Notes under the pieces: generated by a model
What the model was told of the DNA's origin: nothing
The model's database searches: none
What the model saw: the letters and a program-made list of their open reading frames with translations, nothing else
Part shown: in pieces, positions 13,442 through 23,500 of the stretch
How the letters are laid out: each line of letters opens with the position of its first letter
How positions within the stretch are numbered: the stretch's first letter is position 1
DNA from: Lathyrus oleraceus
Lineage: Eukaryota; Streptophyta; Magnoliopsida; Fabales; Fabaceae
Length of the DNA: 64,000 nt
NCBI RefSeq assembly: GCF_024323335.1
Contig: NC_066581.1
Coordinates: 462,892,289-462,956,288 of the forward strand
Direction: 5' to 3'
Translations under genes and position numbers: made by a program

Positions 13442-13687
13442 ACCAGACACTTACGCATGACTGGAAATCACCGAAGGATGGTGTTTACCGACACCAAAGA
13501 AGACCAGACACTTACGCATGACCGGAAATCACCGACGGATGGTGTTTACCGACACCAAAGAAGACCAGACACTTACGCATGACCGGAAATCACCGACGGA
13601 TGGTGTTTACCGACACCAAAGAAGACCAGACACTTACGCATGACCGGAAATCACCGACGGATGGTGTTTACCGACACCAAAGAAACA
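13442..13687. repeat. Tandem repeat in A spacer, 61 bp x 4
   Basis: Nearly identical units containing CACTTACGCATGACCGG and ACGGATGGTGTTTACCG shift by one base per 60-base line, giving a 61-bp period. High identity suggests recent expansion. Confidence 0.9.
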
Positions 13688-13689
13688 AC

Positions 13690-15050
13690 ACACGCGGGTG
13701 CTTACGGGATACTGACATCCACAAGATGACAGGGCAAGGCTGAACACTTGCAGGGGGTCTCACTGGGGAGAAGCAGGCTTTCCTTTCACCAACGGATGAG
13801 GAAATAAACCTCTGTGGGGATTATTAACACCAAATGTTGACTGGAGCGACTGTAGCAAATGTTGTACAGGTTGAACAAAAAAATTCGTCGCTGCAGGGGA
13901 TACAGTCTGATGGGGTTCCGAACACATGAATGCATATGTTTGAATTTTTCTATGGCGTAATGCTCCATATGGAATGGAAATGCTACGCAGTTTTGAGGAT
14001 GCAATGATTACTATATGCAATGCAATATGAAGCGAGCTCTGCGGGGGAGATACACAGGACGACTGTGCTGAGGAAACTTCAAGATAAATCCACTAGGGGA
14101 AAAGGCAACTGCCGGGGAGAATACAAATCCGCTAGGGGAAGACAAGGCAACTCGCTGGGGAGCAATAAAGCAACTCTGCTAGGGGAAAACAGAGGTAGAC
14201 TGCTGGGGATAGCTCAATCAATCCACAAAAATTCCGCTTGGGGAAATAAAAGCTCCGCTGGGGAAGCTAAACCAGGCAACTTTCTGGGGATAAGGCTTGT
14301 ACAAACCTCAGATACGATAAACTCTGCTTTGGGGAATAACTGTTACTCCGCCGAGGACGACCCACATAATTCACAGGTAGAATCAACTCAGCTGGGGATG
14401 CAGGTATCGACCTGCTATGGAAACTCGTCCAATCTACTGGTGGGATGAACTCTGCTGGAGAAATATTTCGTGAAACCCGCTCCACTCGGGGATCAAGGTC
14501 ACAACAGCGAGCAAACAGGAAGGAACACCAAGGATACCGGGTTGTAGGTATGAAACGGGTGACCGACCAAACGTGAATTGGTTTGTGTTCCAAAACACTC
14601 AACATCCTGAAGAGGGCTAGAAAAGCAGTCTTGTTAGAGGATGAACATTCGATTCCACAAGGAATACGAATCTTACTCTGCTGGAGATAACAATCGAAAG
14701 ATTGACCAAAGAGTGCATGAGATATATTATCTATAGCCGTCAAAACGTAGATAATAACCTCGCATGGAAGATTATCCATAACCGGGTTATAGGTTGTTAA
14801 ATGGATAAACGACCGAACGGAAAGGCATCGGTACCAGGACTAGGTATGCAAAGATAACCAATCAAAAGAGGATGAAGTTGCTAACTCGGAGCAAGTATCC
14901 AAAAAGAAGGTGAAGACCCAATGGGGACAATACTGCTTGATCAAGGCAAGTATCCAAAGGGGAAAGAATATCAATACCGCAAAGCGGATACTGATAACTG
15001 CAAAGAGGGGATTACATCTACCGATTTGTAGGCAGAAAACCACGGAAAAG
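13690..15050. other. A 3' spacer with PBS-mimic motifs
   Basis: Non-coding. Plus-strand copies of a motif with consensus ACTCTGCTGGGGA recur every 20-40 bp between about 14030 and 14470. Examples are CTGCTGGGGA at 14200-14209, CTCCGCTGGGGA at 14253-14264, CTCAGCTGGGGA at 14387-14398 and ACTCTGCTGGAGA from 14449. The motif matches the element's PBS but lies on the opposite strand. Confidence 0.75.
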
Positions 15051-15920
15051 TAACCAGTCATCATCGGGATGAGCACAAAGGGTTAATTCCAACAAGGGGA
15101 GGAGTGTGGGATTTTACAACTACCAGCTAGTGGGTAGAAAACCACAAAGATAGGACTTACAACTACCGGTTTGTAGGTAGAGGCCAATGGAAAGGTAACC
15201 AGTCATCATCGGGATGAGCACAAAGGGTTAACTCCAACAAGGGGAGGAATGTGGGATTTTACAACTACCAGCTTGTGGGTAGGAAACCACGACGATAGGA
15301 CTTACAACTACCGGTTCGTAGGTAGAGGCCCATGGAAAAGTAACCAGTCATCATCGGGATGAGCACAAAGGGTTAACTCCAACAAGGGGAGGAATGTGGG
15401 ATTTTACAACTACCAGCTTGTGGGTAGGAAACCACGACGATAGGACTTACAACTACCGGTTCGTAGGTAGAGGCCCATGGAAAAGTAACCAGTCATCATC
15501 GGGATGAGCACAAAGGGTTAACTCCAACAAGGGGAGGAATGTGGGATTTTACAACTACCAGCTTGTGGGTAGGAAACCACGACGATAGGACTTACAACTA
15601 CCGGTTCGTAGGTAGAGGCCCATGGAAAAGTAACCAGTCATCATCGGGATGAGCACAAAGGGTTAACTCCAACAAGGGGAGGAATGTGGGATTTTACAAC
15701 TACCAGCTTGTGGGTAGGAAACCACGACGATAGGACTTACAACTACCGGTTCGTAGGTAGAGGCCAATGGAAAAGTAACCAGTCATCATCGGGATGAGCA
15801 CAAAGGGTTAACTCCAACAAGGGGAGGAATGTGGGATTTTACAACTAGCAGCTTGTGGGTAGGAAACCACGACGATAGGACTTACAACTACCGGTTCGTA
15901 GGTAGAGGCCAACAAATTCC
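15051..15920. repeat. Tandem repeat in A spacer, 145 bp x 6
   Basis: TAACCAGTCATCATCGGG recurs at 15051, 15196, 15341, 15486, 15631 and 15776, exactly 145 bp apart, with high identity in the middle copies. Each unit contains CTACCGGTTCGTAGGTAG, whose halves form the inverted repeat CTACC...GGTAG. The 3' regions of Ogre-like elements are an established source of satellite repeats. Confidence 0.93.
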
Positions 15921-17490
15921 GCTGAGGATAAGATGAATGAGTGCCGGTTAGTGAGCGACTATTCATTTATGCCCCAGGGAAGCACGGGAGACAGCCAACA
16001 GGAAGCCAATTTAGGATCGATCCAAAAGGCAGACTGAAACAAGACTCATCCTAATGAGGAAAGAACTCAATAGGGACAACCCATCCCGTGTAGGGAGGGA
16101 ACGGAAGCAACCGTCATCCACGAGGATGTATCTCAGTGGGGAAATGGCAGGAAAGGATAGACACTTTCTGCTTAAGGGGTTGGCTCTACATGGAGAGATC
16201 AGACACACCCACTTCTGCTAAGGGAAATCTACTAGAGAGATCTGCATCACCAAATAGCAGGAGGCAACAATCAACAGATACATGGCAACAGCTGCAACAT
16301 GAGTATCCAAATGCTATGATTATGCATGTATGCATCATGCATGATGAATGTATGATGAATGCTGATAAACAGACATGCTCAACACGCAGGTCCGGGAATC
16401 AACCGTCCGGAGAGAAAACCAAAGCCACCAGAGCAAAGAAAATCCACTGGGGACTGGGATATCAGGGAACACTTATCCTGCAGGGGAGGAAGAGCCATAA
16501 GAGGCTTCCGGAGGGATCGTCGGTCACAACCGGAGAACAGAGTTCAACATACAGGCGGATGCGCCACAACAACTTGTGCTGGAAATCAGGGATACCAAGA
16601 AGCAACCAGATCTCTGATGAGGATACATAGGCATTGAGAAAGCTCATCACGCCAACAACTCCGCTCGGGGATCTATCTGAGGGAATGCCGGATTACGGGG
16701 ATGTCGATCCTCCAAATACTGAATCTTCAAAGAAAAACACCCATGTTGGGGGGAGATGAAGACTGCTCTGCTGGAGAGGCGAAAGTTGAAGTCTTCAGTA
16801 AACACTCTGCTAGGGGAGCTGCCCCACAATAATGTCCAAAACAACAACCTTGCTGGGGATGCCCCACGATAGGGCTCAAACAGCACTCTACTGGGGATGC
16901 CCCACAATAGAGCTAACAGGGATTTGGAGGAAGAATCTGTACTGCCGGGAACATGAAGATGAACAACTTCGAACAACACTGCATCGGGCAACTTCACTGA
17001 GGAGAAACCATACGAGGTTCTGCAGGACAAAGATACAGTCATGCTCGAGATACGAACAATTGTCTTACCTGTTGGTAATCATACCACCCTCGGGAGAGCA
17101 CTGCGGATCTCCTAAGTATCCTTCCATCATCGTGAACGTTCACTTTGTTTAAGAACAGTTTTTGAAAAATTTGTTTATTTTGAAAAACAATGATACTTTA
17201 TCAATTAAAACATGCAAAACGTTTGTTGAGTTAAAACAAATAAGAGTGCAAATAATTGGGTAAAAGCTCAAATAGATGTAATGGAATGGTAGTCTGCAAA
17301 GGGCGAGACTCCATAGATTTGTACAAGTTTGAAACCGGTGATATATATTGGAGAGGGCTACATTGAACATAATGACCTTTCCTCTACCATTCTGAATTTT
17401 CGATGTATTCAAAGCTTCAGTCGACGACGGATCGAGAATCCCTGACGGATGACAGATGTACAGCACAGTCTTGTCAAGATGCAGTTACTT
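15921..17490. other. A 3' spacer, remaining part
   Basis: Non-coding. More PBS-mimic motifs (ACTCTGCTAGGGGA at 16804-16817, ACTCTACTGGGGA at 16885-16897). 15960-16200 is collinear with 50010-50240 in the compound insertion of C. 17150-17490 has no visible structure. Confidence 0.65.
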
Positions 17491-17495
17491 GCCAA

Positions 17496-17672
17496 ATCCC
17501 TAATTTTTGCCTAGATTGCCCCAGTGTGAGGTGTTCAATCTAGCGGGATGCAAATTCTTTTTTTTTTTTCAATGTCTCTAACTTTTGCCTGGATCGCCCT
17601 TTCGGGTTTTCAATCCACCGAGACGCTCCTTTTTTGCCTAAGTCGCCCTTTGGGGTGTTCGACTTAGCGAGC
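17496..17672 (-). other. Covarying tandem hairpin array (3 units) after A pol end
   Basis: Three two-stem hairpins given on the plus strand. Unit 1: outer ATCCC/GGGAT (17496, 17545), inner CTAGATTG/CAATCTAG (17511, 17536). Unit 2: outer GTCTC/GAGAC (17574, 17620), inner TGGATCG/CAATCCA (17590, 17611), its one mismatch being a G-U wobble in the element-strand RNA. Unit 3: outer GCTC/GAGC (17625, 17669), inner TAAGTCG/CGACTTA (17639, 17660). A bulge ending TTTTGCC is conserved while stem sequences change. The array starts 22 bp past the pol stop at 17695-17697. Confidence 0.75.
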
Positions 17673-17694
17673 TGTTTTGCTTTTTTTTTTTCTT

Positions 17695-18001
17695 TTAGGC
17701 GAAGTATTTCTTGACTGCATCAGAATTCACAGGACGAGTGAACTTCTCCACCCATTGTTGTAAGTGTCAAAACATTGCCTGAAGAGGCTCTCTTGACAAC
17801 ATATGGACATTCATAGCTTGGGGGTTCACATGCCCCTGGAATCGGGCACGAAAGACAAAACTTTCTTGAGCACACGGTCCTTTTCTCAGAACTCGAGACT
17901 TGACCTTCTTGTCGAATGCTTTCATCACTCTCTGCTGATATAACCGACCATGACACATGGCAGTTGATCTTTTCTTTTCGATCGAATTCAGCATCAGTCA
18001 A
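17695..18001 (-). pseudogene. Integrase C-terminal remnant of A pol
   Basis: The minus strand encodes, across two frames, the tail of a Tat/Ogre integrase. AMCHGRLYQQRVMKAFDKKV is readable from about 17950, and GPYVVKRA with LTLTTMGG appears in another frame near 17800. It ends in an ACTTCGCC-TAA context (stop 17695-17697), as C pol does at 36049. It corresponds to C pol near 36330-36120. A frameshift lies around 17880. The preceding integrase core, RNase H and RT are absent, so this is the right-hand border of a large internal pol deletion. Confidence 0.75.
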
Positions 18002-18389
18002 CTTGGGACTTTGAGGGTACTATTTCTCTTTTGTTTTTTTTTTCTTTTGATTTTGCTTTTGATTTTGCTTTCTTTTGATTTCTTTTGATTTTTTTTTTCT
18101 TGGATTTTGCACCCTCCTCTTTTTTCTTCTCTTTTTTTTTTCTCTTTTTGATAATGCCCCAGTTGGCTGTTCTGCTGATTCTCGAGATGCAGCTGAGTGT
18201 GATCTTCTTTTCTTGCTCAAGAAGTCGGGAAATCTCGTCAGGAATCCCTTCAACATCATCTTCGTCTGCTTCGAATACAGGGAATTCAAAATTGGGAGAT
18301 GACGTCCGATCATTATGTTTAATGGGTTTGAGAAACAACCTGCATAAAGATTTTAATATGAAAAGCTTTTTGAAAATCAAACAAGACAA
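18002..18389 (-). pseudogene. A pol start remnant with Lys-rich low-complexity insert
   Basis: The minus strand carries FEFPVFEADEDDVEGIPDEI and SRLLEQEKK, which match the acidic start of pol in this family (C has FENPIF and ELPEELTRLLKQEE near 39400-39480). It then runs into a poly-Lys/Glu stretch encoded by a TTTTC-rich tract (18025-18150). RT should follow but is gone, and the next recognisable sequence is the integrase tail. The low-complexity tract marks the deletion junction and may have grown by slippage. Confidence 0.65.
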
Positions 18390-18774
18390 TCGTTATGCAG
18401 ATGAAAAGATTGCTTTTATTCTTGTTTTTTTTTTTTAGGGTTTTTTGGTGATCACCAATTTCATGCAAAAAGCGAAAAGGGAAAACAAATGGAAAAACAA
18501 ATGTTTAACATGAATTTATTTGAATGAAAATATCATTGCACAAAATGTTGCCAACAATGTCATCACTTCTCCTTTTGGCATGGGAGAAGGGTTTTTTAAA
18601 CAAAGTGATTATTACTCTGACTTATGAACAACAGTAGGAACGCCCACAGTGACCCAATTGTGATAGATCCCTCCAGGGATGACAACTGTCAGTATCCTTT
18701 GCATCAGCAGCAAACAACCCTCTTTGTTGAAGATCTCAGAAGACAAGTCGACGCCAGCCCGGGACTTGTTATCT
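18390..18774. other. Non-coding gap between gag and pol start of A
   Basis: AT-rich, with no family resemblance in any frame. It lies where C has a similar gap (39485-39769). Ogre elements are known to carry an intron in gag-pol, and this gap could be its counterpart; splice sites were not identified. Confidence 0.4.
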
Positions 18775-19608
18775 TCAAGCTTGATTATCACGGGGACCCA
18801 AGTCCTCAAAGCTCAGAATACCTGATCTGACAAGGTCCTGCACCTTACCTTTCAGCTGGAAACAACTATCCACGTCATGACCAGGAGCACCCGAATGATA
18901 CACACAATGTTGTTCAGGCCTATACCACCACCGAGGGTTGACTGGTATAGCCGGCGGGTCTCTGGGAGTAATCAAGTTCCGCTCTAACAGAGAGGGATAC
19001 AGTTCGGCGTAGGACGTGGGGATTGGATCAAAAATGATCTCCTTCCTCTCATTACTTGTACCAGCTTGATTACCATTGTGAGGCTGAGAAGCCTGCTGCT
19101 GAGGACGATGTTGTGGACGCTGATGCTGCTGAGCTGGTCTTCTCTGTTGCTGTTGAGGTTGAGTTGCTGGAATAGTCACAGCAGCCTGACGATACTGTCC
19201 TCTGTTTGCACTCCTCCGACGGTGCACAGCATTTGTTTCACTTTCTCCCCTTTTGGGTGCCCCAGAGTATAGCTTCTTAGAATTTGAAGAACTTGAAGAG
19301 CCAGGATGGCGAACCGGAGCGCGGGTTGCTCTGACATTAACAGTCTCTGCAGCAAGAGGCTGTTCACTGATTCTGATCCCCTTCAATTCATCACCCACGG
19401 CATAATCATCGACGGGAATAGTGACAGCAGCATTCTCATGAACGGGTACATCCACTGGTGGAGCACGGTGGACTGGTGGAATCACGGCTTCCAGTCTCTG
19501 GGCTAAGGCACGCAGCTCCTCTTGCCCCTGAACAACTCCTTGCATCATTGTCATGAACTGGGCCATGTTTGCCCTCATTTCAGCCAACTCTGTCTGAACC
19601 TGGTCCAT
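18775..19608 (-). CDS. Shortened gag of element A (277 aa, intact frame)
   Basis: Encodes the capsid-type protein of an Ogre/Tat element. The N-terminus (MDQVQTELAEMRANMAQFMT, residues 1-20, heptad-like) matches the start of C gag (FAEIKIRMNQFMDVVQGVAQ). Residues about 145-185 are Gln/Pro/Arg-rich. Residues about 205-277 contain ELYPSLLERNLI, WWYRPEQHC and a CCHC-like knuckle C-x-Y-H-x-G-A-P-G-H-x-x-x-x-C also seen in H and C. The central capsid core present in C and H (KVPxFDKYxGxxCPxTH through YAQRWRE) is missing, yet the frame stays open, so the deletion is in frame. Whether the short protein is made or packaged is unknown. No protease frame follows. Confidence 0.8.
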   Translation of the reverse strand: MDQVQTELAEMRANMAQFMTMMQGVVQGQEELRALAQRLEAVIPPVHRAPPVDVPVHENAAVTIPVDDYAVGDELKGIRISEQPLAAETVNVRATRAPVRHPGSSSSSNSKKLYSGAPKRGESETNAVHRRRSANRGQYRQAAVTIPATQPQQQQRRPAQQHQRPQHRPQQQASQPHNGNQAGTSNERKEIIFDPIPTSYAELYPSLLERNLITPRDPPAIPVNPRWWYRPEQHCVYHSGAPGHDVDSCFQLKGKVQDLVRSGILSFEDLGPRDNQA

Positions 19609-20501
19609 AATCCTCTGATGATTGAGTCTGGTTGAGTACCGATGCGGTCTTCGATCAGCTATCCTGTCTCAAAGGAACCGGAGTGAGAGGTCTTGTCCCC
19701 AAACATGTCTGCAATGCAAGGATGATATGTACATGATATGCATGATGCGGATGCTATTTTGTCATGAATGATCCTGATAAAGGATATGCGTATGCGAGTT
19801 AACTTTTTCCTTTTTTCATGCATTAGTATTTTTTGGAAAATAAACATGCTATGATGCAAATGATGGAGCCAAGACTGGCAGTCTGTGCAAATCTCTGATC
19901 ACTAGGTCGAAGCTTCAGTCAAAAATCAGAACCCAAATCCAACTTAAGGTCGACTGAACACACTGTTGTCTGAACTAGAGTCGCCAACAGAACCAAGTCA
20001 CCAACGGTACCTGTAATGATCAACCCTTCCCCACTCACGGGTGTAGTCTAGGCCAGGGTAAAGGCTGAGAGAAATGCAGCATAAATAACCTTTCGCAGAA
20101 TACCATCATATACACACCCGAAGTATGTAACGACGATACCCCACCAGGGTCTGAACTGCTCGTGATATCAATGTTCCGCTAAGTGGCGCCATACCACCCG
20201 CTTCCCATGAATCACTCTATTCCTAGGTTTCCTAGATTTCACTCATGGTCTGGGTATTGGACCTTTTACCTCAACTGACACCCACCCCACACAGAAAAAC
20301 AGACAACCAGCCAGGCAGTAATGAATAATGAATATGAATGCAAACATTAATGCACACAATCAATGCAATCAATAAATGAAATGAACAACTAATGAAAGCA
20401 ATAAATACACACAGCACAAAGCAACCAAAAACCTAATCCTAGAGAGCGCTAGGAGAGACTCGCTCAGGGAAGATGGACCAGCATAGGTCAACTTCTCTAC
20501 A
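19609..20501. other. A 5' leader between PBS and gag
   Basis: About 890 bp, non-coding, in the position of the Ogre 5' untranslated leader. Nothing else recognised. Confidence 0.6.
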
Positions 20502-20519
20502 TCCCCAGCAGAGTCGCCA
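20502..20519 (-). other. Element A primer binding site (tRNA-Arg type)
   Basis: Element strand TGGCGACTCTGCTGGGGA, two bases inside the 5' LTR end. This is the PBS type reported for Ogre elements, complementary to the 3' end of a tRNA-Arg. Confidence 0.9.
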
Positions 20520-20521
20520 GC

Positions 20522-23500
20522 TGTCGCATCACGCGAAAAACCGGCGGGAAAAGAAAGAAACAACAGAGCCGCCACCGTGCGTTATTTATCCCAAAAGAGG
20601 GAAAGGAAACGCTCAGAGTAAACCTAGGAAAGAACATGGTCTCGCGACCAAAGAGGATGGGTTCGGGAGTCGGTTATGCGAAGGGAAGGTATTAGCACCC
20701 CTACGCATCCGTAGTACTCTACGGGATCCACGCACAAAAGGAAGGAAAAATGGTTGCTAAAACACTGCTCAAACACACACACACTGGCTGAAAAGAGACA
20801 AAAGAAACTGACTGAAACTGACTCGGCAGGACATCGTATCCTGGGCCTACTTAGTCTATCAGGCATAGACATCAGAGTCGAAGTAGTTCGGAACGGGGAG
20901 ACGACACATGCTCGCTAGGATATCGCATCCTATGCATACGTATCTTCTCGGACGAGAGAAGAATCAGAGCATTCGTAGCTCGGCTGACACGCACACAAAC
21001 AAACACTGGCAAAGGCAAACGTGGAGCCTGAATGCCAATCACTGGACTTACATCAGCATCCGAACCGGAAAACACACACAGGAAACCAACTGCCAATCGC
21101 TGGACTTATGTCGGACTCCAACCAGAACACACACAAGGGTGGTTAAGACACAAAGGGTTGAAAAAGAAAAAGGGCGCCCGGAGAGATCAGCTCAATCTCC
21201 TGCCTACATACTTCATCTGGTATGAAGATCAGGGCGATGTAGTTCCCCTACGCAGGGACGAAGGATCTAGCCTAACCAGATAACAGAGGGAGACACAACT
21301 CTAGGGAGACTACGACTCGAGCCTAGATGTTGTCATGCAAAGTCAACCCTAAGTTAAGGTTTCTAGCTAAATGGCACAAGGGCCAACCTATCCTAAACAA
21401 GACTTGCACAGGAAGATGGGGGTCTCGATTGCAACTAGGGCAAGAGAAAGGGGAGGTCTCAATCGCAACGAGGGCGAGAGAAAAGATCGCAACGAGGGCG
21501 AAAGCAAACAAGGATTAGTCTAAACTAAACCTAACTTGCACAGGAAGCAAGTCTAAACTAGCCTAAGAAGCAAAGCAATCACAATCACAGATAGCACACA
21601 CTATATACACACAAGAGGTTCACACAAGGGTTAGGTTTTAGTTGAGGGGTCATATCAACCTCAACAAACAAACCTCTGGAATGGGGTGAAGTGTGCTCTT
21701 AACCTTGCCATTGAGGGGCTAAGGTGAAGCAGATGAAAGGAGATGAGGGGTGTGCCTCATTGCTTCTATCCCTGGCCTGGGAGAGCACTTGACAAGAATG
21801 TGTGGGTTCAGAAAGTGGGAACCCTTCTACACATTTGATACTGACTCAACTGTGCAATTGCACAAGATCTTGGGTTTTTATCTGAAATGCATCAACACAA
21901 TGGTGTGAGCAAGACAGAAGGCACACTGAATAGCAGGGGATAGGTTGCTTATCCCTTGGTTCTGCCAATTGCCTCTTCACTTAGGAGGTCTTTGACTCTG
22001 TACAAGGACAAATTAAACATACACAAGCATTGCCTCTTAAGGAGGACTTCAGACAGTTTGCCCGGCCAAATAACAGGCCGGGTCTCCAGACTACATGAAG
22101 TAAAAGAGATTATACCTCAAGCAAGTTGCTAAAAAGCAAAGCAAATCAAGTTCAGAGAACTTAAGCAACTAAGGGTACCTGAAAAAGTCAAGCTAATCAG
22201 TAAACAGTTCAACAGTTCAAATCAAAAGGAAATGAATCAAACAGTTAGATCAATAAACAGAAGTGCAAAAGCACCAAACCCAACCCATATGAGTCATACC
22301 ACCTACAAAACAAAGGTTAGCACGTGATATATAGTCAAGCTCAAACAAACTGGCATGGTTTCTTTGAAGCACTATGCTTAACCTGAAACAAATGAACTCA
22401 ACATAAGCCCAAAAGACCACTAGGACAAGCCTAGGGTCAAAAACAAAAGGGAAAGTCAAAACAGCAAATAAATGGTCAACCAAAGTCAAGTTCAAGCATT
22501 TAAGAAGCAAGCACAATTGGTCACAAGTTCATAACATGCATCATTGTCATTTCATAGACCAAAGAAGTCAAAACATGGCAAGAGGGAGCACACAAAAGGT
22601 CAACAGCAAGACCAAGCTCAAACCCAAACATAATCAATTCCAAAAATTATGAAATAATTCATACTCAATCACAATCCATAACATAGCATGCATATGAAAT
22701 TTCAGCTCAATTGGATCATGGGAAGATAGTCAAATAAAATCAGGAAGTCAACACATTTTCAAGTATGCACAAAGAAGTCAACAAAACATGTGTCATCTTC
22801 AAAAAATCATAACTAAATGAAAACAGATGAGAAATGGATGGGATCAACACCACTGCAAAGCTCAAGATGTCTAGTATGCACATATAGAATTTCATGATCA
22901 TACAATAAGATATGAGAATTTCCCAAATGAAATGGCAAGGCATGTCACACAAAGTCAACAATTGACTAGGCAGGGAAGAAAAATCACAAACAAATTGGGA
23001 ATGGCTCAAATAATTCTAGTAAAAATCACACATCAACTAGACATACAAGATATGGCTCATGCAAAATTTCACATTATTTGAAGGCCAGGAAGTATGTGAA
23101 CAAAAATCAAGAAATTGCATAACATTGGTGTGACACAAATTGTCACACCCTACTTCAGAAAATCACATCTCACACACCACATAAGATAAATGCACAAACT
23201 TTACATCAAAATGAACATGAATGAGTGTAGAACAACCACAAAAAATTTCAGGGTCATTGGATGTATCATCATTATTTCACAAGGGTTTTGGCAAAAGGTA
23301 TCAAATGAGCATACATGTTAGGAAACCTAGAGCCATTTAAAATCCAGCCAACCAAAAATTCAATAAAAATCATGATAAAAAAGTAGACATTCATGTGAAA
23401 ATGATGGAAAAATTTCATGAAATTTGGATGTGAAATGCACGAGTTATGAATTTTGCAAGTTGATGAACAAATTGGAATAACATGAATGCATAGCATGGAA

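Noticed and set aside
13010..13460. Open frames of 110-131 aa with repeated FIDTNGEEE or RLSTPTERR
   Set aside because: They are translations of the 66-82 bp tandem repeat in the A spacer; both frames are equally open and neither has a family resemblance.
13442..13687. CRISPR-like direct repeats
   Set aside because: Units are contiguous with no unique spacers and the DNA is plant retrotransposon spacer.
18075..18438. Plus-strand Phe-rich frames resembling membrane proteins
   Set aside because: Antisense of a Lys/Glu low-complexity tract (T-rich strand).
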